In this document: one piece after another, positions 11,872 through 20,489 of the stretch | Layout: every line of letters starts with the position of its first letter | Numbering within the stretch: position 1 is the stretch's first letter | IMG/VR virus record: IMGVR_UViG_3300031565_000328 | Location: 1-25,432 of that record | Length of the DNA: 25,432 nucleotides | Source: a virus | Direction: 5' to 3' (one strand) | Translations under genes and position numbers: made by a program | The notes under the pieces: generated by a model | What the model was told of the DNA's origin: nothing | Seen by the model: only the letters and a program-made list of their open reading frames with translations | The model's database searches: none

Positions 11872-12639
11872 ATGTCAGATCTATATTTAGGCCAAACTTG
11901 CACTGAGGCGTACAAATTCATCTCAGCGGGCACGGCTCATACTTTTACGTTTAACTTCCAACCGGATAAGGTCGTTTTCAATAACCTTACTCAGTGGGCA
12001 GCAACAGCGGCTAATCTACCTGTTTCAGTTTGGTTTCGCGATCAAACAACAGCAGCGCACGCGTTCCAACAGCAAGTAATTGACTCGGCAGGAGGATCCT
12101 CTTTTAACTTTTTGGATCAAGCTACCAACGGTTTTACCTCTGCTAACACCAGTGGTGGACAGTCAACATCCTATGCAACTATCAGTGGGATTACAGCGGC
12201 TGATCCTTGCGTTGTTACTCATAGCACTTACACTTTCCAAACGAATCAGATCGTTCGTATCACGGATCTAGGAAGCTCTATGCCTACAGCGCGTGGAATG
12301 GGAGAATTGAATGACAACCGTTATAGAATCGTTGTTCTAGGTGCTACCACCTTCTCTCTGAAGGATCCGATCACGGATGAGCCTATTGATTCGACTAACT
12401 TTGTTACTTATGTATCGGGTGGTAGAATTACTCTTGAGACCCATGTATTAAGTCTCAACGTCCCGCAAGTGTCTCCTTATTCAAATACAAATCCATACAA
12501 TCCTAATCCTTATGCTTATGATCCAGTGCTTTATAAGCTGACAGCTGGCACAGCGGTTATGGGTGATAACTCGGATGTTTTCGTGATCGAAGTCATTAAG
12601 TGGGGACAAGTAACAGATCTCGGTGATTTGTTAACGTAA
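11872..12639 (+). CDS. FCCH-domain phage protein, head/neck associated
   Basis: A 255-residue protein right after the capsid gene. The N-terminal ~100 residues are beta-rich with no recognised family. Residues ~100-190 form a repeat-type beta domain (ISGITAADPCVVTHSTYTFQ, then MGELNDNRYRIVVLGATTFSL) of the ubiquitin-activating-E1 FCCH-like type found in phage structural proteins. The same domain, with obvious similarity, makes up almost all of the next gene. It is probably a decoration or head-surface protein; the exact place in the virion is inferred from gene order. Confidence 0.65.
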   Translation: MSDLYLGQTCTEAYKFISAGTAHTFTFNFQPDKVVFNNLTQWAATAANLPVSVWFRDQTTAAHAFQQQVIDSAGGSSFNFLDQATNGFTSANTSGGQSTSYATISGITAADPCVVTHSTYTFQTNQIVRITDLGSSMPTARGMGELNDNRYRIVVLGATTFSLKDPITDEPIDSTNFVTYVSGGRITLETHVLSLNVPQVSPYSNTNPYNPNPYAYDPVLYKLTAGTAVMGDNSDVFVIEVIKWGQVTDLGDLLT

Positions 12640-12649
12640 CGAAGAAACT

Positions 12650-12675
12650 TTTAGGCGGCTCACGGGTCGCCTAAA
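12650..12675 (+). terminator. Hairpin between capsid-associated genes
   Basis: TTTAGGCG (12650-12657) pairs perfectly with CGCCTAAA (12668-12675), loop 10 nt. It lies in the 49-bp gap between two paralogous FCCH genes. There is no T-run after it, so it is more likely a processing or attenuation hairpin than a full terminator. It would leave the abundant capsid message upstream protected. Confidence 0.45.
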
Positions 12676-12688
12676 CTTATAGGATAGT

Positions 12689-13009
12689 ATGAGCGGTCAA
12701 ACGTCCCACAGGGTGAACATCAGCGCGATGACGAACGCGAAGCCTTGCGTTGTCACTACTGCTACCGTTCATGGCTTTGAAACCTCTCAGATGATCCGCT
12801 TTACTGGACTCAACAGCATGATTCCAGTCAAAAGAGGTCAAGACCCGATAAACAATAACAAATACAGAATCATAGTGATCGATACGACCTCATTTTCTCT
12901 TTACGATCAGATAACCGATTTGCCTATCGATTCAACCAATTACCCACCGTATGTAACCGGTGGACAATGCAACCTTGTCGAACAAGTATTTATTTATAAC
13001 GGAGATTAA
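12689..13009 (+). CDS. Single FCCH-domain protein, paralogue of upstream C-terminal domain
   Basis: A 106-residue protein. Its ISAMTNAKPCVVTTATVHGF, GQDPINNNKYRIIVIDTTSF and DLPIDSTNYPPYVTGG align step by step with the central domain of the 11872 gene (ISGITAADPCVVTHSTYTFQ, GMGELNDNRYRIVVLGATTF, DEPIDSTNFVTYVSGG). It is clearly a domain duplication. Probably another small capsid or neck surface protein. AGGA lies upstream of ATG 12689. Confidence 0.65.
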   Translation: MSGQTSHRVNISAMTNAKPCVVTTATVHGFETSQMIRFTGLNSMIPVKRGQDPINNNKYRIIVIDTTSFSLYDQITDLPIDSTNYPPYVTGGQCNLVEQVFIYNGD

Positions 13010-13010
13010 G

Positions 13011-13490
13011 ATGGCTCGACCAAAAAAAGTACCTACCGAAGATATCGCCCCAGAAACAACCCTTCTGGCACAAGTTAAAAAGGTAAAAACAGAAGAGCAA
13101 GAGACAGACATCAATCAGATGCCGTTGGAGACACTCGGCGATTACGTCAGATACAATAAGAAAGCGCGTGAGATGAATAAGAAACTGCGCATTCTGAGAT
13201 ATCCAATTAAGCAATGTCCAGTTGAATTGCATCCGAGCCAGCGAGTGGTGTTTAGCCGTAAAGATCAACCTCGCAATCCGCTCCCAGTGTTCGTTTCCAA
13301 TGAGATGATCCACTTTGATAAAAAGCTGATTCCGGGTCAAACTTACGACCTACCGCTATGCATTATCGATCACCTAGCATCAAAAGGCAATCCGATTTGG
13401 GACTGGGTAACAAATCCCGATGGCTCTAAGGAAACACGCAAGATTGCGATGGATCCAAGATTTGCTCTTAGAACAATTTACGCGAGCTAA
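13011..13490 (+). CDS. Hypothetical virion-module protein
   Basis: A 159-residue protein. ATG 13011 with GGAG upstream begins MARPKKVPTED, a typical Lys-rich flexible N-terminus; an upstream extension to 12960 overlaps the previous gene and is rejected. Residues ~45-80 are basic and helical (YNKKAREMNKKLRILRYPI) and the C-terminal half is beta-like (HFDKKLIPGQTYDLPLC, SKGNPIWDWV). It lies between the FCCH proteins and the neck adaptor, one codon-gap from each, so it probably belongs to the head-completion set. No family recognised. Confidence 0.6.
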   Translation: MARPKKVPTEDIAPETTLLAQVKKVKTEEQETDINQMPLETLGDYVRYNKKAREMNKKLRILRYPIKQCPVELHPSQRVVFSRKDQPRNPLPVFVSNEMIHFDKKLIPGQTYDLPLCIIDHLASKGNPIWDWVTNPDGSKETRKIAMDPRFALRTIYAS

Positions 13491-13492
13491 CA

Positions 13493-14185
13493 ATGGTTCA
13501 GAACGTATCAGACTGCTTAAGGATTATGAGACTGGCGTTAGGGCGCAGGAACGAGAACGATCCTGACTCTAACGATTCTACCTTGCTTCAATACATCAAT
13601 GACTTCGTGAATTTGTCCATGACGGATGATGTGAAGCTCTTTGAGCAGTTTGGCACGTTGACTTTTGAGATCGACGAAACGAATACAACAGGCGTTTACA
13701 CCTTCAATGATGTAGGAGCAGCTCATCAATTCTCGAATATCGGCATGGTCGGCTTCATCTCTCTCACCAATCCTCCTGATAAATCCGTATCGTGGAATCG
13801 TCTAGCTGTATTCATGGATCCAGGGATCTTCTATGACATCTGGGGCATAAACAATACCGACATCCTGATCAAGGGCTATCCTACTCAGATGCTCTTCTAT
13901 GGCACAGAGATGGTGTTCAGGACAATTCCAAACACGGAATATACGGTCACTCTTTACGGCTACAAGATACAGCCAGAGTTTTCTTCTATAGGTGATCCAG
14001 CATTGCCTTTCGACTACTGGATGAGGTATCTAGCTTATGGAGCAGCTCTAAACTACGCTAGAGACTACCGCTATGAAGATGCATCCTTGAACATGATTGC
14101 AAAGCATTTCTCACACGAAAGAAAGTATCTGCTGACAAGAACATTTAACCAACGCAAGGTCGGCAGATGCCAACCGCAATTCTAA
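13493..14185 (+). CDS. Head-tail adaptor, SU10-adaptor-like
   Basis: A 230-residue protein. The N-terminal helical region (CLRIMRLALGRRNENDPDSN, then LLQYINDFVNLSM) followed by a beta-rich middle and a C-terminal helical part (LPFDYWMRYLAYGAALNYAR, then MIAKHFSHERKYLLTRT) match the pattern of the adaptor that docks below the portal in SU10-type podoviruses, equivalent in role to P22 gp4. It would form the first neck ring. Assignment is by pattern and position, between capsid and hub genes. Confidence 0.6.
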   Translation: MVQNVSDCLRIMRLALGRRNENDPDSNDSTLLQYINDFVNLSMTDDVKLFEQFGTLTFEIDETNTTGVYTFNDVGAAHQFSNIGMVGFISLTNPPDKSVSWNRLAVFMDPGIFYDIWGINNTDILIKGYPTQMLFYGTEMVFRTIPNTEYTVTLYGYKIQPEFSSIGDPALPFDYWMRYLAYGAALNYARDYRYEDASLNMIAKHFSHERKYLLTRTFNQRKVGRCQPQF

Positions 14186-14195
14186 GAGACATCGC

Positions 14196-14663
14196 ATGAC
14201 AACAGTATACAATGTGAACTTTGAATTTTTAGAAATTAAATCTTCTCTTCTATATGAGCGTGACTCAATAATCATTGGATCTTATCTTTTTTCTGATTCT
14301 GTAATTACCATCACTTCTCGCTCTCCTATCGTCTTAGACAAAGAAGAGAGCATCCAATCTATGAGTGCATTGCTAAAATGGGACAAACAGCTTCTATTAA
14401 ATTACCCAAACAATTTAGGGAATTATGGATATACTTTATTTAATTCTGAAATTGAAAAAAACGATAAAGGTTCTCCAGAAAACATAAGGTTAAAAGGTAA
14501 ATTTAAAATTGATAACTCAACTTTATGCGATGTTACTTTTAATTCTGACACTGGATTAGCAACCTACAAAGCTCAAGATGAGATTATTCTTTCTTATGCA
14601 AGTGGATGGAAACTACTAGTCTCATTTTATCAAAATTATTTGAATGAGCTTTTGAAAATATAA
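14196..14663 (+). CDS. AT-rich hypothetical protein, possible insertion
   Basis: A 155-residue protein with no family I recognise. The third positions and codon choices are clearly richer in A/T than in the neighbouring virion genes (many AAA, TTT, ATT, TTA). The protein is Ile/Leu/Ser/Asn-rich, with beta-like segments (SIIIGSYLFSDSVITITSRS, DSTLCDVTFNSDTG-like) that could form an immunity or antigen-like beta fold. It lies between the adaptor and a 58-codon gene. Composition suggests recent acquisition (moron). It may be an accessory gene unrelated to virion structure. Confidence 0.55.
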   Translation: MTTVYNVNFEFLEIKSSLLYERDSIIIGSYLFSDSVITITSRSPIVLDKEESIQSMSALLKWDKQLLLNYPNNLGNYGYTLFNSEIEKNDKGSPENIRLKGKFKIDNSTLCDVTFNSDTGLATYKAQDEIILSYASGWKLLVSFYQNYLNELLKI

Positions 14664-14686
14664 CAAGCCAAAAAACAAGGTGCAAC

Positions 14687-14863
14687 ATGAAGAACAAATC
14701 CGGTAAGACCTTTTCAGCTCGACTCGAAGGGTTCGACAGAATGATGGGCAATAAGAGCAACAAGCCCGCTAAAGCTCCTGCTGATGTCTCCCAGGCATTC
14801 GCTCGCGCTAACAAGAAAGCTAAGAAGCCGAAACTGAAAGCTGACAAGATGAAAGGTAAATAA
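14687..14863 (+). CDS. 58-residue Lys-rich hypothetical protein
   Basis: ATG 14687 has an AAGGTG-type site 5 nt upstream. The product is basic, starting MKNKSGKTFSARLEGFDRMM, with a repeated Lys/Ala tail (KKAKKPKLKADKMKGK). It ends one base before the start of the next gene, which fits operon translation. It resembles the other small basic proteins of this phage in composition (RM-D-M-G-K...), though not closely in sequence. Function unknown. Confidence 0.55.
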   Translation: MKNKSGKTFSARLEGFDRMMGNKSNKPAKAPADVSQAFARANKKAKKPKLKADKMKGK

Positions 14864-14864
14864 C

Positions 14865-15548
14865 ATGGTATGGAATTCGACGAGTCCATTGGGAACCGTT
14901 TCTGTCAAAGCTAACGTCACTATTCAGCAGCAGAATACCTCCTATATTGATGCGACCATGGGCAATAGCACCAACACCTCTAAAGATCACTACTGGAATA
15001 TTGGAGCTGATGAAGATGGTCATCATCGCGCAATCCAGATGAAGGAGTACAAGGACACCTATACAGGCGCGCCAACTACTCCCTCATTAACTACATCTAT
15101 GGCAACAGCGATATCTTCTCTCGCCAATGGTACTTCTGTAGATGCCGTGTTGCGTAACTCGACTGGCTTGATGCAGCTGTTAGGGGGAAGGGTATTGTGC
15201 GTGTTCAATTGCACTGGTGCAGCTCCAATCCAAGCTGATTTAGTCTATGAATTAAATCTTAATCCCATAACAGGCGTTCCGGCTACTGATGGAGTAGACC
15301 GAAACGGAACCGGAACCTACACATTAAGATTTGCCAATACGTTGCCTAGCGACAATTATATAGTAGTAGGCGGAGCCATTAAAAATTCAGCCACTAATAA
15401 TATTTATGAACCGCTGATTTTCAGCGTCGCTAGTGGTACGGCAGTAAACGCCAGAAAGTCAACAACTGGTTTAGTAGTAGTCATTACAACACCAGCTGGA
15501 ACCCTAATCGACCCAATGCAATTTTGGGTGGCTTGCTTTGGGGGATAA
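14865..15548 (+). CDS. Putative virion structural protein
   Basis: A 227-residue protein. The N-terminus (MVWNSTSPLGTVSVKANVTI, then NTSYIDATMGN and DHYWN) resembles the N-terminal module of phage proteins that begin MVW-TA-PLGT---N and have a DHYWN segment, usually structural. The remainder is beta-rich with a Gly/Thr composition (YTLRFANTLPSDNYIVVGGA) similar to receptor-binding or decoration domains. It overlaps the next gene's start by one base (TAATG). It is probably a tail or head surface component. Confidence 0.6.
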   Translation: MVWNSTSPLGTVSVKANVTIQQQNTSYIDATMGNSTNTSKDHYWNIGADEDGHHRAIQMKEYKDTYTGAPTTPSLTTSMATAISSLANGTSVDAVLRNSTGLMQLLGGRVLCVFNCTGAAPIQADLVYELNLNPITGVPATDGVDRNGTGTYTLRFANTLPSDNYIVVGGAIKNSATNNIYEPLIFSVASGTAVNARKSTTGLVVVITTPAGTLIDPMQFWVACFGG

Positions 15549-17467
15549 TGGAAATATTCGAACTCGTTAGCGTAAAACAACCCGCTGGTTTTACATCGGG
15601 TATTGATAGGAGTGGGGTTAACTTCCTAGATCCAGTCGATGCCTTCGAAGTGCTGCGCAACGGTTTCGTCTATCGTCAAGTGCTACAGTCTCGATTAGGT
15701 TTTCAGGTATTTGCTAATCGATGCTCTGACACCTCAAGAGTCATGGGGATCTTTCAGAATGTGAATCCACAGACCAGTGTTACCACTACCCTTGTTTGCA
15801 CTAAAAACTTTCTCTATCAATATAATGGCGCGACGAATCAATTCGATCAGATCCCGATGGCAGGAGCAGCACCTCCAGGTGGTTTTGGAATCGTAAGCAA
15901 TTCTGAATATGTTTCTGGCACTACCTATCCAACCAAAAGTTCTGCGCAGAGATTTGTTTTTTGTTCTTCAGGAATGACTCAAATATATTTCTACGATGGA
16001 ACTGATGTTAAGGTGTTCACTGACTTAGCTGATAATCCAGACTATCAAGCACCTTCTTTCGGTGCATTAACAAGAGCCACTTATGTAGGATGGTTTGCTA
16101 ATCGCATCAACTTCTTTAAGCCTGTAATCGCTGCATTGGAGAACCCACAAGGAATCCTTTACTCAGCAGAAAGAACAACATCCGGTAATGGCGACAAGTT
16201 CAACACTTCTGGTGCAGGACTGCTTAATTTCGATACCTATGAACTCATGAAAGGTATGAATATCATCGGAAATTACATGGTGGTGAATTTTCAGCGATCC
16301 AACTGGACACTTCGCAAAAATACCGATCCTTTCAACCCATACTTCCCTCAGAAGATCACATCAGTCATAGGAACGGATGCTCCTTTCTCAGCTGTAGCGT
16401 GGAGTGATGACGTTTACTCAGCAGGAAAGACAGGATTTATAAAGACTGATGGACGAGTATCGAAAAAATTTGACAAATTGATTCCTAGATTCGCTCAAGA
16501 CGATATCGATCAAGTAAACTTCGATCTGACGTATGGGGGGTTTGATCGCATCAATGGGCAAATCCTTTTCTCGTACCTAGAAGAGCAGGGACTAGCACAT
16601 GATGCTACTGGTACGACGCAAGATCAAGTTCTTGTCTACAACTATGAGGAGAAGACATGGGCAACCAATGACCAGCGCTTTAGTGTCTTTGGACAAGCTC
16701 TGTCCGGCACTTCTCTCTCGATGAACCAGATTGAAGCATCGGCTGGCTTACCGCCATCATGGGCTAGGATGGACACAACAGAAGAGACAATGAACACCAT
16801 AGGTATCACTCTAGAGACGCAAAAGACTCTAGCAGGTGATAACAATGGCTTTGTGTATGAGATCAATCTAGGAAATGATGACTACTTTGCCGCCATAACA
16901 GATATCTCTAAGGCAGCTTCAGCAGTGGTTACTTTTGCAGCTACACCATTCGAAGTAGGTGATCGCGTGGTTTTTGAAAATATAGATGGCCCTGCTGACC
17001 TATTTCCTAGTATGTCCGAGATGAATGGCCAGATTGGAACCGTTACAGCTGCTACTCTCACCTCAGCTACCGTAAACCTAGACAGCCTTGATTTTACTAC
17101 TTACGACGCTGGAAATCCCACAGGCAGCATCTCAAAGATCATCGAATTTGAAGCCGAGTTAGCACCTTTCAATCCCTATAGAGCGCAAGGGAGGCGATGT
17201 TATGTTTCTCATGTAGAGGTTTTGCTAAACACGCACAATGCAGGGGTCTATGTAGATGTCTATGAGGACGAAGAAGAATCTCCATTCAAAACAGTATTGC
17301 TACAACCCGGCTCAACGACGACGAAACAAAGGGAATGGATAAACTTCACGGTTGATCAAGAATCTAACTTCCTCACCTTCGTTTTCAGAAATGATTTATG
17401 GAAAGATCAGATACTTATCACGTCGATTAGAATACACTGTAGTCCAGGCGGATTAACAAGCAACTAG
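15548..17467 (+). CDS. Tail hub / stabilisation protein (P22 gp10-like role)
   Basis: A 639-residue protein starting at ATG 15548, overlapping the previous stop; an upstream in-frame GTG-type start in the preceding gene is rejected. The sequence is a series of beta-rich, WD/kelch-like segments (TTLVCTKNFLYQYNGATNQ, RFVFCSSGMTQIYFYDGTDV, WSDDVYSAGKTGFIKTDGR) as in podovirus tail-hub proteins that plug the neck. The C-terminal ~150 residues form a separate domain containing another short FCCH-like stretch (VVTFAATPFEVGDRVVFENI). P22 gp10 is about 470 residues, so this is longer. Role inferred from position after the adaptor. Confidence 0.6.
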   Translation: MEIFELVSVKQPAGFTSGIDRSGVNFLDPVDAFEVLRNGFVYRQVLQSRLGFQVFANRCSDTSRVMGIFQNVNPQTSVTTTLVCTKNFLYQYNGATNQFDQIPMAGAAPPGGFGIVSNSEYVSGTTYPTKSSAQRFVFCSSGMTQIYFYDGTDVKVFTDLADNPDYQAPSFGALTRATYVGWFANRINFFKPVIAALENPQGILYSAERTTSGNGDKFNTSGAGLLNFDTYELMKGMNIIGNYMVVNFQRSNWTLRKNTDPFNPYFPQKITSVIGTDAPFSAVAWSDDVYSAGKTGFIKTDGRVSKKFDKLIPRFAQDDIDQVNFDLTYGGFDRINGQILFSYLEEQGLAHDATGTTQDQVLVYNYEEKTWATNDQRFSVFGQALSGTSLSMNQIEASAGLPPSWARMDTTEETMNTIGITLETQKTLAGDNNGFVYEINLGNDDYFAAITDISKAASAVVTFAATPFEVGDRVVFENIDGPADLFPSMSEMNGQIGTVTAATLTSATVNLDSLDFTTYDAGNPTGSISKIIEFEAELAPFNPYRAQGRRCYVSHVEVLLNTHNAGVYVDVYEDEEESPFKTVLLQPGSTTTKQREWINFTVDQESNFLTFVFRNDLWKDQILITSIRIHCSPGGLTSN

Positions 17468-17474
17468 GTAGAAC

Positions 17475-17741
17475 ATGGCTAAGATTCCCGAATATTTCAA
17501 TGTAGGAAGTCGAGAGGATTTGACTCCAGAAAGGCTGTTAATCTTGATGGAAGAGATGTACAAGCAGTTAGCGGTAGCCGTGAATCAAAAGCCTAATGTA
17601 TACGAAAGAGACACAGACGGCCTAACGACCGATTCCTTTTTGAGCAATGGGGATCTCAATATCAATAGCTCAACGAACAAGGTAGAGATGCTTACCAATA
17701 GGACGAGTCCCTCTGCTGTAATATGGACAACGCTATCGTGA
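17475..17741 (+). CDS. Small hypothetical tail-module protein
   Basis: An 88-residue protein. The first 45 residues are helical (LTPERLLILMEEMYKQLAVA) and the end is polar and beta-like (SNGDLNINSSTNKVEMLTNR), as in small phage proteins often found between the hub and ejection genes. It ends 9 bp before the next gene, which has its own GAGGA site. Function unknown. Confidence 0.6.
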   Translation: MAKIPEYFNVGSREDLTPERLLILMEEMYKQLAVAVNQKPNVYERDTDGLTTDSFLSNGDLNINSSTNKVEMLTNRTSPSAVIWTTLS

Positions 17742-17750
17742 GGAAAAATT

Positions 17751-18434
17751 ATGGCATTTGATTGGAAAGGGGCATCATCGGGTGCTATTGGTGGAGCAGG
17801 TGCAGGTTCTGCTTTTGGGCCTTGGGGTACTGCCGTTGGTGCAGGAATTGGAGCGCTTGGAGGCGGTTTTTTTGGTGGGCAATCGGCTAAAAATGAATCT
17901 AAGCTCCAAAAGACTCAGCGAGAACTTATCGACCAGCTATTAGGATCTCTAAGCGGTAATGGCCCCTATGCAAATCTATTCAGTGCAAGTGAAGCTGATT
18001 ACAATAAGAGTTTCCGTGAGCCAGCTTTAGCACAGTTTCGCAATGTAACAGCACCGACTATCCAAGGGCAATATACAGGCGGTCAGTATGGAGATGTTCG
18101 AAGCGATAGCACTGGTATCGAAGATAGTCTGGCACGAGCTGGTGTGGATCTAGATCAGCTCTTAAACAAAGGTTATGTAAACTACCAAAACGCGGCTAGA
18201 GATCGTCAGAGCAATGCCATAGGCCAGATTCTCGGACAAAGCGGAGCGCCTTATTCCCCCACTTTTGCAGATCAGTTTTCCCAAGGTGGCGGAATCGGTA
18301 ATGCATTCAGCGAGATAGGGAAAAACTATCGAGAGGATCAATTAGGAAAAGAAAGAGAAGCTGACAGAGACATAAAGCGTCAGGGAATAGAAATGCAAAG
18401 ACAGGGCTTTGATAGCGCTGGAGGGGGTAGATAA
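17751..18434 (+). CDS. Putative ejection/internal virion protein with glycine zipper
   Basis: A 227-residue protein. Residues ~8-45 are a long Gly/Ala stretch (GAIGGAGAGSAFGPWGTAVG and on), a glycine-zipper that could insert in or cross membranes. The rest is Gln/Ala/Ser-rich and helical with an acidic/basic C-terminal coiled coil (NYREDQLGKEREADRDIKRQ). The location just after the hub genes and the composition resemble P22-type ejection proteins, which leave the virion with the DNA and help it cross the envelope. Stop and next start overlap (TAATG). Confidence 0.6.
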   Translation: MAFDWKGASSGAIGGAGAGSAFGPWGTAVGAGIGALGGGFFGGQSAKNESKLQKTQRELIDQLLGSLSGNGPYANLFSASEADYNKSFREPALAQFRNVTAPTIQGQYTGGQYGDVRSDSTGIEDSLARAGVDLDQLLNKGYVNYQNAARDRQSNAIGQILGQSGAPYSPTFADQFSQGGGIGNAFSEIGKNYREDQLGKEREADRDIKRQGIEMQRQGFDSAGGGR

Positions 18435-19675
18435 TGAGTGCATTCAATCCTTTTGCAGTAATTGAGGGTGGTTTACAAGCGGGAAAAGAATACAGAGAAG
18501 GCCGAGCGATGGACGATATCCTCAAGCAATCCCGACAAGCCAAAAGCCCGGAGGATCAATTAAATATCATGGGTCAAGTCTTGCAAAGGCTGCCCGCTGA
18601 TCAACGCGCTGAAGCTAATGAATACCTCAAAGAGCGCTATCGCTTGAGTCAGATTCAAGGTGCTTCAGATGAGGTTAAAAGAGAAGGCGGCATACCAGTT
18701 CCGCCAGCAGGTCGCCCTTCTCAACAATCTGATGCATTAGGGCCTCGTGGCGAATCTATCAAAGTTGAAGATGATTTCCTTTCTGGAGCTACTCCGGCAG
18801 TTAGTGAGTTAACCGCACGACTGATGATAGAAAACCCAATCCGTTTTAGAGATCCTGTAGTAGCGGCGGCAGAAGCAGAAAAAAGAATTGCTCGAGAGAA
18901 GGTGGTTTTATCCGACACCGAAAAGGCATTTAGAGATTCATTAACGACTGGGATTGAAAAAAGTGAAGGCAAAGAATCTTTTATAGATATTCCGGGAGAA
19001 GTGCAGCAGAAGTTTCTAAGACAAGCCCAAAATGAAGCAAAAACGGGAAAGATTTCCCCTGAATCTGCCGGCGATAAAGCGGCTATAAAATTAGTGGATC
19101 TTGCAAAAGCAAGAACTACTTTAAAAGAAATGACAGGGCCTTCTCTCTTTAATCTAAAATCAGGAAAGACCGCACAAGCTCAACTTAACTCGATCAGGAA
19201 AACCTTTAAAGATGTAGGAGAATTGGAGCTATTCAAAAATGATTTAATGAGTAAAGAGGGTCAAGGATTAACCAATGGAGTGGCCAGCCTTGTCGCTTTT
19301 CCTCCATCTGACAATCCTAAAATAGGATCATTTATTAAGGATACCAAGGCCAAACCATCCTTTGGTTTAAAAGGCCCTCGTTTGAAGACAAAAGGAAGTA
19401 AAATTCGTTCCACAGATGAAATTGTAGAATTTATCTCCGACAATCTAGGAAAGAAGGATAGCATTAACGCATTCCTTGCTGCATTTAACGGACTAGGTTA
19501 CGACGCAGAAGAAATAAGAACAGGAATAGAAAATAGTCCTAAAATAAGTTTAGATAAGAGACAGCAAAGAGAGATAGATCAGCGTCCTAATTTTAGTAGA
19601 TTATATCCTAATTTAAGTGATATTTTTTTCTTTGCAGCAACAGGATTAAATATAGGGGAGATTGTCAATGAGTAA
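18434..19675 (+). CDS. Putative internal virion (ejection) protein
   Basis: A 413-residue, mostly helical, charged protein. Its N-terminal part (KEYREGRAMDDILKQSRQAK, MGQVLQRLPADQRAEANEYL) is Gln/Arg-rich, the middle (AEAEKRIAREKVVLSDTEKA) is coiled-coil-like, and a Lys-rich segment lies near residue 310 (KLTKGSK-like). The C-terminus has a hydrophobic patch (LSDIFFFAATGLNIGEIV). No family recognised. Between two Ala/Gln-rich genes, it fits the middle member of a three-protein ejection set. The 3' end overlaps the next gene by 8 bases. Confidence 0.5.
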   Translation: MSAFNPFAVIEGGLQAGKEYREGRAMDDILKQSRQAKSPEDQLNIMGQVLQRLPADQRAEANEYLKERYRLSQIQGASDEVKREGGIPVPPAGRPSQQSDALGPRGESIKVEDDFLSGATPAVSELTARLMIENPIRFRDPVVAAAEAEKRIAREKVVLSDTEKAFRDSLTTGIEKSEGKESFIDIPGEVQQKFLRQAQNEAKTGKISPESAGDKAAIKLVDLAKARTTLKEMTGPSLFNLKSGKTAQAQLNSIRKTFKDVGELELFKNDLMSKEGQGLTNGVASLVAFPPSDNPKIGSFIKDTKAKPSFGLKGPRLKTKGSKIRSTDEIVEFISDNLGKKDSINAFLAAFNGLGYDAEEIRTGIENSPKISLDKRQQREIDQRPNFSRLYPNLSDIFFFAATGLNIGEIVNE

Positions 19676-20489
19676 TTTTCTTGGAAGCGCATTTCAAAAT
19701 ATTCTTTCATTGGGTGGAAAAGCTTTGCCTGTAACGGCAGCCCTTGAACAGTTTTCCAAACTAAATCCTAAAATGAAATCATTTATCTCTGGAGCGACTG
19801 CTGCTGGATGGGGAGCCGATAAAATATTCAGCTTTTTAAGAGATAAATTTTCTGGGCAAGAATCTCCTGACAACAGAACTTCTTTGCGACCAGATGAAAA
19901 AGCTGCTAAATCACAAAGAAGACAAGAAGAAGCTCCCGGAAAAGCAATACAAACCGGAGCTACCCTCGCGGCAGCCGGACTAGGTGGAGGATTAGCAGCC
20001 CGAGCAGTTGGTGCAGCTATTCCCGCTGTTATCGGGGGCAGTGAATCCGCTAAACAAAAGCAACAGCCCTCTCCCGAAGCACAAGCACAGCAAGCGGAAC
20101 AGCCCAAGCAACCGAATCTTAGAGAGCAGATCATTAAGCAAGCAGAAGGCATGGTTCCTGGCTCACCAGCACAGCAACCATCCGCTCCTCAAGCACCACA
20201 AGCGCCTACTGGAGCAGCCAACCCGGTTCAATCATTCATTGCTCAGCATCCTCAACTCGGCGCATTCCTAGATCAGCAGATAAAAAATGGTGCTTTGCCA
20301 GAAGAGGCAGCACTAGCTGCTAAGACTAATAAGAAGTTCCAGAATGATGTGGCTGCTATCGAGCAGCAAGTCGGGCAAGATTTCGTATCTCTGGTCAAGC
20401 AGCTTTTTTCTTTCGATCAGGCAACGGAAAAAGTAGAAGTAGGCGATGATGTTATACTGGGTGAACTAGCCAAACTTATGAAGATGTAA
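19668..20489 (+). CDS. Putative ejection protein, Ala/Gln/Pro-rich
   Basis: A 273-residue protein. ATG 19668 follows AGGGGAG (19653-19659) by 8 nt and is preferred over TTG 19662. Residues ~95-130 form a Gly/Ala hydrophobic stretch (AAAGLGGGLAARAVGAAIPA) like the one in the 17751 product. A Pro/Gln-rich linker follows (EAQAQQAEQPKQPNLREQII, PAQQPSAPQAPQAPTGA). The C-terminal helical region ends FDQATEKVEVGDDVILGELA. Composition, glycine-rich segment and place suit an ejection protein. Stop overlaps the next start (TAATG). Confidence 0.55.
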   Translation: MSNFLGSAFQNILSLGGKALPVTAALEQFSKLNPKMKSFISGATAAGWGADKIFSFLRDKFSGQESPDNRTSLRPDEKAAKSQRRQEEAPGKAIQTGATLAAAGLGGGLAARAVGAAIPAVIGGSESAKQKQQPSPEAQAQQAEQPKQPNLREQIIKQAEGMVPGSPAQQPSAPQAPQAPTGAANPVQSFIAQHPQLGAFLDQQIKNGALPEEAALAAKTNKKFQNDVAAIEQQVGQDFVSLVKQLFSFDQATEKVEVGDDVILGELAKLMKM

